Part shown: piece after piece, positions 44,344 through 52,473 of the stretch | How the letters are laid out: each line of letters starts with the position of its first letter | Position numbering within the stretch: position 1 is the first letter of the stretch | Assembly (NCBI RefSeq): GCF_016907515.1 | Contig: NZ_JAFBBY010000001.1 | Coordinates: 930,001 to 994,000, forward strand | Source: Nocardioides nitrophenolicus | GTDB taxonomy: Bacteria > Actinomycetota > Actinomycetes > Propionibacteriales > Nocardioidaceae | DNA: 64,000 nt | Direction: 5' to 3' | The notes under the pieces: generated by a model | Told to the model about the DNA's origin: nothing | Seen by the model: only the letters and a program-made list of their open reading frames with translations | Database searches by the model: none | Made by a program: the position numbers and the translations under genes

Positions 44344-45302
44344 ACGAGCAGGAGCTGAGCGCCGTCCTGACCCGGGCCGGCGAGCGTCTGGACCCCGATG
44401 TCGCGGCGCTGGTCGCGGGTGGGGTCCGCCGCGGCCGTCGGCGCCGGCGGCGCGCCAGCGCGACGGTCGCGCTCGGCGCCGCCACGGTCCTCGCCCTCGG
44501 GGGGATCGCCTGGCAGAGCGCGCCCGGCGGCGGCGGCCGGAGGGCCGAGGACCTCGCCGTGGCGACCTCGCCCAGCTCGCCGGACGACCAGCGCCGGCTG
44601 CCCCCGGACGACGTGCTGGTCGAGCGGCTGCTCGACCACCTGCCGGAGGGCGAGGTCACCGACGTGACGACGGAGGCGAGCGGCGGCGGGCCAGACTCGC
44701 CCATCCAGCGCGGGCTGGAGATCAGCCTGCTGCTCGACGGCGTGCGGGTCGAGGTGCGCCTCGGCGACATGAGCATCGATCCCACGCGCTGGGCGAGGTT
44801 CGTCGCTCCCGGGTCGATGCCCGAGGGCTGCGACGCGTCGCTGGTCGACGCCGACAAGGCGACCTGGCACGAGGCGATGCGCACCGCCAGCGAGAACGCG
44901 CCGACCTTCTCCTCGCCCGAGGAGGTCGAGCTCACCCCGGAGCAGGAGTGCGTCTCGTGGGTCAGCCGCAAGCGAGAGCAGCGGTGCGCGGCGAAGCCGG
45001 CCTGCCTGGCCAAGCGGACGACGTACTCGGCGAAGGAGACGTGCGGCGCGCCCGAGTGCCGCGAGCTCGCCGACGGCTCCTGGCTGTGGCCGCGCACCGG
45101 CGACGGCGGCGACGGCTCCGACACCAGCGGGTTCCGCGGCAACTGGGCCGGCCTGTTCGCGCCCGACGGCTGGATGATCGACGTGGCGGCGTTCAACAGC
45201 CCGGATCCCGACGCGGGCAGGCCGCGGGTGCTGCGCGACGACCCGCCGCTCAGCCTGGACCAGGTGAGCGCACTGGCGACCGCCGCCTTCTGGTTCGACT
45301 GA
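44340..45302 (+). CDS. single-pass membrane protein, putative anti-sigma partner
   Basis: A 320-residue protein encoded with a 4-bp overlap behind an ECF sigma factor. Residues 1-35 are cytoplasmic and Arg-rich at the end (RRGRRRRRRAS), about 38-56 form one membrane helix, and the rest is exported. The exported part contains seven Cys within about 110 residues (C-D-ASL, ECVSW, RCAAKPACL, TCGAPEC), which suggests disulfides. The position and topology fit a membrane anti-sigma factor, but there is no ZAS zinc motif (HxxxCxxC) in the short N-terminal part, so that role is inference. Confidence 0.7.
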   Translation: MNEQELSAVLTRAGERLDPDVAALVAGGVRRGRRRRRRASATVALGAATVLALGGIAWQSAPGGGGRRAEDLAVATSPSSPDDQRRLPPDDVLVERLLDHLPEGEVTDVTTEASGGGPDSPIQRGLEISLLLDGVRVEVRLGDMSIDPTRWARFVAPGSMPEGCDASLVDADKATWHEAMRTASENAPTFSSPEEVELTPEQECVSWVSRKREQRCAAKPACLAKRTTYSAKETCGAPECRELADGSWLWPRTGDGGDGSDTSGFRGNWAGLFAPDGWMIDVAAFNSPDPDAGRPRVLRDDPPLSLDQVSALATAAFWFD

Positions 45303-45350
45303 GTCGGGAGGGTGAGGGTGACCTCTGGGTCACCCTCACCCTCCCGACTC
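45301..45350. terminator. perfect 23-bp hairpin between convergent genes
   Basis: GAGTCGGGAGGGTGAGGGTG plus ACC (45301-45323) is exactly complementary to 45328-45350 with a TCTG tetraloop. The stem begins inside the TGA of the upstream gene and ends 9 bp before the stop of the convergent SDR gene, so it can terminate transcription from both sides. There are no T-tracts. Confidence 0.85.
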
Positions 45351-45358
45351 GGGCTGGC

Positions 45359-46129
45359 TCAGGTGCCGAGGCTGATGCCGCCGTCGACGTAGAGCGTCTG
45401 TCCGGTGATGTACGACGCCTCGTCGCTGGACAGGAAGGTCACCGCCGCGGCGATGTCCTCGGGGAAGCCGACCCGCTTGACCGGGTTGGCCTCGGCGTTG
45501 AGGCGGCGGAACTCGTCGACGTCGAGCTTGAGCCGGGCCGCGGTCGCGTCGGTCATCTCGGTCGCGATGAACCCCGGCGCCACCGCGTTGACGTTGATCC
45601 CGAACGGCCCCAGCTCGATGCCCAGGGTCCGGGTGAAGCCCTGCACCCCCATCTTCGCGGCCGAGTAGTTGGCCTGCCCCCGGTTGCCCAGCGCCGAGAT
45701 CGAGGAGATGTTCACGACCTTGCCGTACTTCTGCTCCACGAAGTGCCTCTGCGCGGCCTTGGTCATCAAGAACGCACCCTTGAGGTGCACGCCCATGACC
45801 AGGTCCCAGTCCTCCTCGGTCATCTTGAACAGCAGGTTGTCGCGCGTGATGCCCGCGTTGTTGACCAGGATGTGGATCCCGCCCAGCTCCGTGACGACCC
45901 GCTCGACCGCGGCGTCGACCGACGCCCCGTCGGAGACGTTCGCGCCCACGCCGACGGCCTTCGCGCCCTCGACCAGGGGCAGCTTCGCCGCGGCCTCGGC
46001 CGCCGCGGCCTCGTCGAGGTCGACGATCGCGACCGAGGCGCCCTCCTCGGCGTACCGGCTGGCGGTGCCGAACCCGATCCCTCGTGCGGCTCCGGTGATG
46101 ACGGCGACTCGCCCGTCGAAACGACCCAT
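45359..46129 (-). CDS. fabG: 3-oxoacyl-ACP reductase-like SDR (FabG type)
   Basis: A 256-residue short-chain dehydrogenase. The cofactor motif is TGAARGIGFG, the structural NNAG is in LVNNAGITRD, and the catalytic set is Ser in ISSISALG and Tyr-x-x-x-Lys in YSAAKMG. Asp in IVDLDEA suggests NAD(H) preference, in contrast to the basic residue of typical NADPH-dependent FabG. The stand-alone location makes a role in beta-oxidation or polyhydroxyalkanoate-type 3-hydroxyacyl conversion as possible as fatty-acid synthesis. The C-terminus (VDGGISLGT) is complete. Confidence 0.88.
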   Translation of the reverse strand: MGRFDGRVAVITGAARGIGFGTASRYAEEGASVAIVDLDEAAAAEAAAKLPLVEGAKAVGVGANVSDGASVDAAVERVVTELGGIHILVNNAGITRDNLLFKMTEEDWDLVMGVHLKGAFLMTKAAQRHFVEQKYGKVVNISSISALGNRGQANYSAAKMGVQGFTRTLGIELGPFGINVNAVAPGFIATEMTDATAARLKLDVDEFRRLNAEANPVKRVGFPEDIAAAVTFLSSDEASYITGQTLYVDGGISLGT

Positions 46130-46170
46130 GGGTGCTGACCTCTCAACTCGGGTAGACGATCGGCCGCAGC

Positions 46171-46584
46171 CTACGACCCCAACGCCGCGCGCAGGCGGGC
46201 GGCATGCTCCGCGGACTCCCCGGCGGCGTACGTGGTGCGCGGCCAGAAGAAGCCGCGCAGCCCGTCGCCCTTGGTCCGGGGGACGACGTGCAGGTGCAGG
46301 TGGGGCACCGACTGGCTCACCACGTTGTTCATCGCCACGAAGCTGCCCTGCGCGCCCAGCCCCTCGACCACGGCGGTCGCCAGCCGCTGGGCGGCACCCA
46401 GGAAGCCGTCACGCTGCCCGGCCGGGAGGTCGGGCAGCGTGACGACGTGGTCGCGGGGCACGAGCAGGACGTGGCCCTTGAACACCGGGCGCCGGTCGAG
46501 GAAGGCGAGCAGCTCGGGCTCGTCGAGCACGATGTCGGCCTCGGAGTCGCCGGCGACGATGGAGCAGAAGATGCAGTCCGCCAT
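46171..46584 (-). CDS. HIT family nucleotide-binding protein
   Basis: A 137-residue histidine-triad protein. CIFCSIVAG at the N-terminus is the Hint/FHIT-like Cys pair (CxxC), VLLVPRDHVVTLPDL follows, and the triad PHLHLHVVPR gives the HxHxHxx active site. Such proteins hydrolyse AMP-lysine, AMP-NH2 or related adenylates. The C-terminus FWPRTTYAAG is common to an actinobacterial subgroup. It has 30 bp to the next gene on the same strand. Confidence 0.94.
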   Translation of the reverse strand: MADCIFCSIVAGDSEADIVLDEPELLAFLDRRPVFKGHVLLVPRDHVVTLPDLPAGQRDGFLGAAQRLATAVVEGLGAQGSFVAMNNVVSQSVPHLHLHVVPRTKGDGLRGFFWPRTTYAAGESAEHAARLRAALGS

Positions 46585-46614
46585 GCCGCCGAATCTAGAC
46601 CGGTCCGGGGACGG

Positions 46615-47715
46615 TCAGGCCGCGCCCTCGCCCGCCAGCCAGGAGTCGCGGGTGGCGACGGCGAGGTCCGGGTTGTCGGAGAACAGCGCGTCGACCCCGG
46701 CGTCGAGGAAGGCGTCGATCTCCCCGGCGAGGTCGCCCTTCGCGTTGGGGTCGGTGCCGATGCGGTGGTTGGTCGGCAGGAACTGGTTCTCCACGCGCAT
46801 GGTCCAGGTCACCACCCGCAGGCCCACGGCGTGCGCGTCGGCGACGAGGGAGCTCGGCGCTCCGATCGCGCCCGCGGGATCGCGCGGGATGACCAGGTTC
46901 TTGGTCGGCGCCACCCAGTCGGCGTAGGTCGCGATGTCGGCGAGCCGCGCCGGCGTGACCTGCTCGGCCCGCTCCACCAGCTGGGCCAGCGGCACCCGGG
47001 TCATCCCGGCGAGCCGGCGCAGGTTGCCGTCCTCGAACGACTGGATGACGACCTTGGCGTTCGGCCGGTCCAGCCCGTTGCGGCGCAGGGTGCGCACCAG
47101 CGGCTCCTCCAGGCCGAGCCCGATCGAGCCGAAGTACGTCGGGTGCTTGGTCTCGGGCGCGATCCCGATGGTGCGACCGGTGCGGCCCGACTCGCGCTTC
47201 ACCAGCCGGATCACCTCGTCGAGGGTGGGGATCTCGAACTGCCCGTCGTAGCGGGTGTTGTCGGGCCGGACCTGCGGCAGCCGCTCCTTGGCCCGCAGCG
47301 TCTTCAGCTCGGCGAGGGTGAAGTCCTCGGTGAACCAGCCGGTGATCGCGACCCCGTCGATGGTCTTCGTGGTGCGCCGGTCGGCGAACTCCGGGTGGGT
47401 GGCGACGTCGGTGGTGCCGCTGATCTCGTTCTCGTGGCGGGCCACGAGGACGCCGTCCTTGGTGGAGACCAGGTCGGGCTCGACGTAGTCGGCGCCCATC
47501 CGGATCGCGAGGCGGTACGCCGCGAGGGTGTGCTCGGGCCGGTAGCCGGACGCGCCGCGGTGCGCGATCACGATCGGCTCGGCGCCGGGGTGGCGGTCGG
47601 GGCGGCCCGCGCCGTGGCCGGGCGCGGCCTGGGCGGGTACGGCGGCGGCGCCGAGGGCGACGACGGCAGCGGTGGTGGCCATGAGGGTCCTCCCGAGGAG
47701 GCTCGTCCGAGTCAT
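46615..47715 (-). CDS. glycerophosphodiester phosphodiesterase, exported (GlpQ type)
   Basis: A 366-residue secreted enzyme that hydrolyses glycerophosphodiesters to glycerol-3-phosphate. The signal peptide ends at AAAVPAQAA (about residue 31). The catalytic and calcium-site residues are in IVIAHRGASGYRPEHTLAAYRLAIRMGADYVEPDLVSTKDGVLVARHE (two catalytic His, Arg, Glu, Asp), with the late TWTMRVENQFLPTNHRIG segment as in GlpQ rather than UgpQ. The ATG at 47715 is preferred over a GTG 21 bases upstream. It may scavenge phospholipid head groups or wall teichoic acid breakdown products. Confidence 0.92.
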   Translation of the reverse strand: MTRTSLLGRTLMATTAAVVALGAAAVPAQAAPGHGAGRPDRHPGAEPIVIAHRGASGYRPEHTLAAYRLAIRMGADYVEPDLVSTKDGVLVARHENEISGTTDVATHPEFADRRTTKTIDGVAITGWFTEDFTLAELKTLRAKERLPQVRPDNTRYDGQFEIPTLDEVIRLVKRESGRTGRTIGIAPETKHPTYFGSIGLGLEEPLVRTLRRNGLDRPNAKVVIQSFEDGNLRRLAGMTRVPLAQLVERAEQVTPARLADIATYADWVAPTKNLVIPRDPAGAIGAPSSLVADAHAVGLRVVTWTMRVENQFLPTNHRIGTDPNAKGDLAGEIDAFLDAGVDALFSDNPDLAVATRDSWLAGEGAA

Positions 47716-47833
47716 GGCCCTCAGCCGACCAGGCACAGGTGGCCCGGCGGGGAGACGCGGATGAACGTCAGGCGAGCAGGAGGATGCCGAGCCCGATCAC
47801 CGGCGCGGCGCCGGCCTCCGGGACAATGAGCCG

Positions 47834-48601
47834 GTGGCGTACTGGCACCGGACCGCACCGCACACCTTCTCCCCCACCGAGCACGTCGGCGGCGCGTGGG
47901 ACGACACCACCCAGCACATCGCCCCCGCGCTCGGCATCCTCGCCCACGAGGTGGAGCGCGACCGCGACGCGCGACGGTCGGACGGGCTGGTGGTGAGCCG
48001 GCTGTCGTACGACATCCTCGGCACGGTGCCGATCGAGCCGCTCGACGTGGTCGTCGAGGTGCTCCGACCGGGCCGCACCATCGAGCTGGTCCAGGCCACG
48101 GCGTCGTACGCCGGCCGGTCGGTGGTCGTGCTGCGGGCCTGGCTGGTCGAGCCCCACGACACCACGCCCCTCGCCGGCACCGACCTGCCGTCGATCCCCG
48201 GCCCCGACGAGCTGGCGCCGTGGGACATGGCCGGGCTGTGGCCAGGCGGCTTCATCGCCTCGATCGAGGTGCGGCGCCAGGAGCTGGGCCCGGGCCGCTC
48301 GATGGTGTGGGTGCGCACCCCGCACGACCTGGTCGCCGACGAGCCGGTCAGCCGGCTGGCGGCGGTGGCCGGCCTGATCGACGTCACCAACGGCATCGCG
48401 GTGCGCACCGATCCAACGAAGGTCGCCTTCCCGAATCTCGACCTCACCGCCCACTTCCTGCACCACCCGGCCCCGGGCTGGCTGGGGCTGGACACCACCC
48501 AGTCCTACGGCGCCGGCGGGATCGGCGTCACCAGCTCGAAGATGCACGACGAGAACGGCCCCCTCGGCACGATCGCCCAGACGCTCACCGTGCGTCCCTA
48601 G
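47834..48601 (+). CDS. acyl-CoA thioesterase-like protein, double hotdog
   Basis: A 255-residue protein with two hotdog halves, related to the TesB/4HBT_3 group found in Actinobacteria. The N-terminal half includes SPTEHVGGAWDDTTQHIAPALGILAHEVER, the second half DEPVSRLAAVAGLIDVTNGIAVRTDPTKVAFPNLDLTAHFLHHP, with the family's Asp and a His-rich strand. The C-terminal SYGAGGIGVTSSKMHDENGPLGTIAQTL is characteristic. It probably hydrolyses medium or long acyl-CoAs. The GTG start at 47834 is used; the upstream gene is divergent. Confidence 0.85.
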   Translation: MAYWHRTAPHTFSPTEHVGGAWDDTTQHIAPALGILAHEVERDRDARRSDGLVVSRLSYDILGTVPIEPLDVVVEVLRPGRTIELVQATASYAGRSVVVLRAWLVEPHDTTPLAGTDLPSIPGPDELAPWDMAGLWPGGFIASIEVRRQELGPGRSMVWVRTPHDLVADEPVSRLAAVAGLIDVTNGIAVRTDPTKVAFPNLDLTAHFLHHPAPGWLGLDTTQSYGAGGIGVTSSKMHDENGPLGTIAQTLTVRP

Positions 48602-48709
48602 CCACGGCGTTCTCCGGAGCCGCGCGATCTCTCATCGGTCACCTGCCCGATCCGCTGGTCCCGCGCACCGTCCTACGGTGCGCCGAAGACCCCGAGCAGA
48701 GGAGCCGAG

Positions 48710-50161
48710 ATGACCGACCAGAACACCCCCGGGCCAGACGAGATCGGGTGGCTGAGCGCCACCGACCTGGTTGCCGCCGTCCGCTCGCGCCGACTCCGGG
48801 TGGCCGAGATCGCCGAGGCCATGATCGCGCGGGTCAAGCAACTGAACCCCGCGCTCAACGCCCTCGTCTGGTTCGACGCCGAGCAGGTACGCCGGGACGC
48901 CGCCGCCCTCGACGCCGCCCAGGACGCCGGCGCCGACCTCGGCCCGCTGCACGGCGTGCCGTTCACGATCAAGGACCTGACGGCGGTCGCCGGGGTGCCG
49001 CTGACCTTCGGCATGAAGCCGCTCGCCGAGAGCGTGGCCGACCATGACGCCGTCATCGTCGAGCGGCTGGTCGGCGCCGGCGGGCTCTTCCTCGGCAAGA
49101 CCAACACGCCGGAGTCGGGCTACAAGGCCTGCACCGACAACCACCTGTTCGGTCCGACGCACAACCCATGGCGGCCGGGCTTCAACGCGGGCGGCTCGTC
49201 CGGCGGCGCCGGGGCGGCCGTGGCGGCCGGCCTCGGGCCGCTCGCCGAGGCGAGCGACGGGGGCGGGTCGGTGCGAATCCCCGCGTCCCTGTGCGGTGTC
49301 GTCGGGGTCAAGGCCTCGACCGGCCGGATCCCGCAGACCGTGCTCCCGGGCCGCTACTACTCCTGGGCCTATCACGGCCCGATCGCCCGGACCGTCGCCG
49401 ACGCCGCGCTGATGCTGGACGTCGTCTCCGGTCCCGACCCGCGCGATCCGCTCAGCCTGCCCGACCGGGTCGACTTCACCGCCGCGATCGCCGACCGCGA
49501 CCTCAGCGGGGTCCGGGTGGCGTGGTCACCGGACCTCGGCCTGGGCATCCCCGTCGACCCCGAGATCCTGGCCGTGTGTGAGGAGGCCGTCGGCGCGCTG
49601 GCCGCCGCCGGCGCCGAGGTCGAGAAGGCGGAGCCGGACTGGGGTGAGCTCGACCCGCAGCTCGCGATGTGGCACGGGATCTGGGTCCCGGGCTTCGCCT
49701 CGGAGCACGACCTGCTCGACTGGCCCGCCCTGCGCGGCGAGGTGGACGACGAGCTGATCGAGCTGATCGCCGAGGGCGAGCGGCTCACCGGGGTCGAGGT
49801 CGGCCGTGCCGACGCGGCCCGCGGCCAGATGTGGGACGTCTTCAGCCGCTTCATGCAGCGGTACGACGTGCTGGTCTCGCCGACCGTCGCCGCGCGCACC
49901 TTCCCGCACGGCCAGTTCGCCCCGGACCATCTCGCCGGCCGTCCGCTGCGCGAGCAGCTCCTCGGCTGGTTCCTGACCTATCCCTTCAACCTGCTGACCA
50001 CCCCCGCCCTGTCCGTGCCGGCCGGCTTCACTTCCGACGGCGGCCCGGTCGGGCTGCAGCTGGCCACCGGCCTGCACCAGGACGCCCTGCTGCTCCGGAC
50101 GGCGGCGGCGCTGGAGGAGCAGCGGCCATGGGCGCACCACTTCCCGGCGTCCTGCCGCTGA
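48710..50161 (+). CDS. amidase (amidase-signature family)
   Basis: A 483-residue amidase-signature enzyme. The Ser-cisSer-Lys triad can be placed: Lys in GVPFTIKDL (about residue 88), Ser in FNAGGSSGGAGAAVAAG and nucleophile Ser in ASDGGGSVRIPASLCGVVG. The usual GSDxGGS is here SDGGGS, so one Gly differs by local spacing but the catalytic Ser remains. It hydrolyses carboxylic amides; the substrate is unknown. The ATG at 48710 has GAGGAGCCGAG 4-10 nt upstream. A LuxR regulator gene begins 15 bp downstream on the same strand. Confidence 0.93.
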   Translation: MTDQNTPGPDEIGWLSATDLVAAVRSRRLRVAEIAEAMIARVKQLNPALNALVWFDAEQVRRDAAALDAAQDAGADLGPLHGVPFTIKDLTAVAGVPLTFGMKPLAESVADHDAVIVERLVGAGGLFLGKTNTPESGYKACTDNHLFGPTHNPWRPGFNAGGSSGGAGAAVAAGLGPLAEASDGGGSVRIPASLCGVVGVKASTGRIPQTVLPGRYYSWAYHGPIARTVADAALMLDVVSGPDPRDPLSLPDRVDFTAAIADRDLSGVRVAWSPDLGLGIPVDPEILAVCEEAVGALAAAGAEVEKAEPDWGELDPQLAMWHGIWVPGFASEHDLLDWPALRGEVDDELIELIAEGERLTGVEVGRADAARGQMWDVFSRFMQRYDVLVSPTVAARTFPHGQFAPDHLAGRPLREQLLGWFLTYPFNLLTTPALSVPAGFTSDGGPVGLQLATGLHQDALLLRTAAALEEQRPWAHHFPASCR

Positions 50162-50175
50162 CCAATACTGGGGCG

Positions 50176-50859
50176 GTGCCCGTCGCCGTGCCGTCTCCGC
50201 CCCGTGCGTATCCGTCGACCTCGCGCCGTGCTCGCCAGCTCCTCGAGCTGGCGAGCACGGCCGTGCCGTTCTGTGCCTGGGCCGTCGGCTATCGGGACGC
50301 ACGGTCGGGCACGATGCGGCCGCTGGTGCACGCGGGCTACCGACCGGAGCTGATCGACTTCATCTTCGGCGAGTTCGGCGAGCTGCCGCTGACGCGGCGG
50401 CTGCTGGCGCGGACCGGGACGCCGTACTTCTGGGAGGACATCGCCGGCTTCGCCGACGGCCCCGTGGCGCGGGACGTGCTCCGCCCGAGCGGCTTCACCG
50501 AGGGCAGCTCGATGTCGCTGCGCGGGACGGACGGTCGCCCCGTCGGCGTCGCCCACCTGAGCCTGGCCGAGGATCGCGTCCCCGCCAACGCCCGAGCGAT
50601 CCTCGCGAGCCTCACCGAGGCGTTGGGCGAGCTGGCGGAGACGACCTCCCGGGCCTCCGGCCTGTCGCTGACGCCGCGCGAGGGCGAGGTCCTCGCGCTG
50701 GTCGCGAAGGGCCGCACGAACCCGCAGATCTGCGCCGAGCTGAGGTTGTCCCGCAGCACCGTCGGCACCCACATCGAGCACATCCTGGCCAAGATGGGCG
50801 TGGCGACCCGGGTCGAGGCCGTGGCGCGGGCGTTCGCGCTGGACCTGGTCGCCCCCTGA
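50176..50859 (+). CDS. LuxR family regulator with N-terminal sensory (GAF-like) domain
   Basis: A 227-residue regulator without a receiver domain. Residues about 20-150 form a GAF/PAS-like ligand domain (FCAWAVGYRDARSG ... GTDGRPVGVAHLSLAEDRV), followed by a LuxR HTH: LTPREGEVLALVAKGRTNPQICAELRLSRSTVGTHIEHILAKMGVATRVEAVARAF. The GTG at 50176 lies 6 nt after AATACT (50164-50169), so it could be transcribed separately from the amidase as a leaderless message. It may control the amidase gene; that is inference. Confidence 0.88.
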   Translation: MPVAVPSPPRAYPSTSRRARQLLELASTAVPFCAWAVGYRDARSGTMRPLVHAGYRPELIDFIFGEFGELPLTRRLLARTGTPYFWEDIAGFADGPVARDVLRPSGFTEGSSMSLRGTDGRPVGVAHLSLAEDRVPANARAILASLTEALGELAETTSRASGLSLTPREGEVLALVAKGRTNPQICAELRLSRSTVGTHIEHILAKMGVATRVEAVARAFALDLVAP

Positions 50860-50877
50860 CGACGTACGGTGGACGGC

Positions 50878-51540
50878 ATGCGCGTCGCCGTCGTCGGAGG
50901 TCACGGAAAGATCGCTCGCCTGCTCCACCCGCTGCTGGTCGCGGCCGGTCACCAGCCGGTGGCGCTGGTGCGCCGCGAGGAGCAGCGCGCGACGCTCGAG
51001 GCGCTCGGCGCCGAGGTGCGCCTGCTCGACATCGAGAACGACGACGTCGCGGCCTTCACCCGCGCGTTCGAGGACTGCGACGCCGTGGTGTTCAGCGCGG
51101 GCGGCGGTCCCGACGGCAATGCCCGGCGCAAGCGGACGGTCGACCTGGAGGGCTCGCTGAAGTCGGCCGCCGCGGCGTCGGCAGCGGGCATCCGGCGGTT
51201 CGTGCAGGTCTCCGCGATCGACGTCGACCAGCCCGTGGCGCCCGACGCCGGCGAGGTCTGGGCCGCCTATGTCGCGGCGAAGCGCGATGCGGACGCCGCG
51301 CTGCGGGCCGGCCCGCTGGACTGGACGATCCTGCGCCCCGGACGGCTCACCGACGACCCGCCGACCGGCCGGGTCACTCTGGGCACCGACGTGCCGCGCG
51401 GGGAGGTCCCCCGCGCGGACGTCGCCGCCGTGCTCGCCGCCGTCCTGGACCACCCCACGTCCGTGGGGCACCAGTGGAACCTGGTCGGCGGCGAGCTTCC
51501 GGTCGCGGACGCGGTCAGACTCTGCTCCCTCGACCGTTGA
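50878..51540 (+). CDS. NAD(P)H-binding protein (atypical SDR, YwnB/BVR-like)
   Basis: A 220-residue extended/atypical short-chain dehydrogenase. The N-terminal MRVAVVGGHGKIARLLHPLL carries the Gly-x-x-Gly-x-x cofactor loop, DAVVFSAGGG and VDLEGSLKSAAAASAAGIRRFVQVSAI fit the NAD(P)H-binding family PF13460. The usual Tyr-x-x-x-Lys is replaced by YVAAKRDAD, which has the Tyr and Lys in place. The ATG at 50878 is preferred to a GTG three codons upstream; TACGGT lies just before it. The last 26 bp overlap the convergent small membrane gene. The substrate is unknown. Confidence 0.87.
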   Translation: MRVAVVGGHGKIARLLHPLLVAAGHQPVALVRREEQRATLEALGAEVRLLDIENDDVAAFTRAFEDCDAVVFSAGGGPDGNARRKRTVDLEGSLKSAAAASAAGIRRFVQVSAIDVDQPVAPDAGEVWAAYVAAKRDADAALRAGPLDWTILRPGRLTDDPPTGRVTLGTDVPRGEVPRADVAAVLAAVLDHPTSVGHQWNLVGGELPVADAVRLCSLDR

Positions 51541-51676
51541 AGATCGAGAAGCCGCCCGGGCCGACGAGCAGGCCGAGGACGATCAGCACGATGCCGAGCA
51601 CCACGCTGCCCTGGATCAGGGTCACGACGCCCACGATGACCAGGATGACGGCTGCGATCCACAAGAGCATGCCCAT
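51515..51676 (-). CDS. small two-helix membrane protein
   Basis: A 53-residue membrane peptide. Two hydrophobic segments (about residues 2-20 and 22-40, GMLLWIAAVILVIVGVVTL then SVVLGIVLIVLGLLVG) are joined by a short turn (QG), and the polar tail is GPGGFSIFNGRGSRV. Start ATG at 51676 with a strong AAGGAG 7-12 nt upstream; a second ATG follows two codons later. Similar tiny proteins are common in Actinobacteria with no assigned role. It is convergent with and overlaps the upstream NAD(P)H-binding gene by 26 bp. Confidence 0.75.
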   Translation of the reverse strand: MGMLLWIAAVILVIVGVVTLIQGSVVLGIVLIVLGLLVGPGGFSIFNGRGSRV

Positions 51677-51747
51677 GGCGGGCTCCTTTCCTTCGCCCAC
51701 CGGCGGTGGGGTCCCCCGGAGGTACCCGCCGGACAGGCCGGCAGACC

Positions 51748-52473
51748 TCACGCCGGCGGGCTCGTCGTAGCCGCCCGCACCAGCCCGGCGAAGAGCCCGG
51801 TGTCGGCGTCGACCTCGGGATGCCACTGCACCGCGAGCCGGAACGGATGGTCCGGATCCTCGATCGCCTCGAGCAGGCCGTCGGCGGCCCAGGCGACCGC
51901 GGTGAAGCCGGGGTGCTCGCGCACCGACTGGTGGTGGTGGCAGGCGACCGGTGGCGGGCCGGCGAGCAGCGCGCCGAGGCGGCTGCCGTCGGCGACCCGG
52001 ACGGTGGTGCGGCCGTAGGCGTCGCCACCCGGGCTGTGCTGCTCGTGGTCGACCAGATCGGGCACGTGCTGGTCGAGGGTGCCGCCGGCGTGGACGGCCA
52101 TCACCTGCATGCCCCGGCAGATCCCGAGGACCGGCAGCGCCGGGTCGGTCGCGGCGGCCGCGTCGAGCAGCGCCAACTCCCACGCGTCCCGGTCGCGCCG
52201 CGGCCCACCCGTCTCCGGGTGGGCCGGGGCGGCGTACCGCTCGGGGTCGACGTCGGCGCCGCCGCTGATGACCAGCCCGTCCAGCCGTCGTACGACGTCG
52301 CGGGCCGCGTCCGCGAAGGGCTCGGTCGGCGGCAGCAGCACCGGCACCCCGCCCGCCGCCTCGACCGCCCGCGCGTAGGCGGCCGGCAGCAGGTCGGCGG
52401 TGGTGTCCCAGACGCCCCACCGGGCGGGCTCGCGATAGGTCGAGAGCCCGATCAGCGGCCGCACCGGGATCAC
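51748..52473 (-). CDS. puuD: gamma-glutamyl-gamma-aminobutyrate hydrolase-like protein (PuuD type)
   Basis: A 241-residue class I glutamine-amidotransferase-fold peptidase (C26). The nucleophile Cys is in LGICRGMQVMAVHAGG, the catalytic His and Glu in AVQWHPEVDAD, with PLIGLSTYREPARWGVW at the N-terminus and LVISGGADVDPERY as in PuuD. It cleaves the gamma-glutamyl bond at the end of the pathway to release glutamate and the catabolised amine. The GTG start overlaps the SDR stop (GTGA). It is the last gene in the cluster with ligase, ALDH and SDR. The exact substrate depends on that pathway. Confidence 0.9.
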   Translation of the reverse strand: MIPVRPLIGLSTYREPARWGVWDTTADLLPAAYARAVEAAGGVPVLLPPTEPFADAARDVVRRLDGLVISGGADVDPERYAAPAHPETGGPRRDRDAWELALLDAAAATDPALPVLGICRGMQVMAVHAGGTLDQHVPDLVDHEQHSPGGDAYGRTTVRVADGSRLGALLAGPPPVACHHHQSVREHPGFTAVAWAADGLLEAIEDPDHPFRLAVQWHPEVDADTGLFAGLVRAATTSPPA

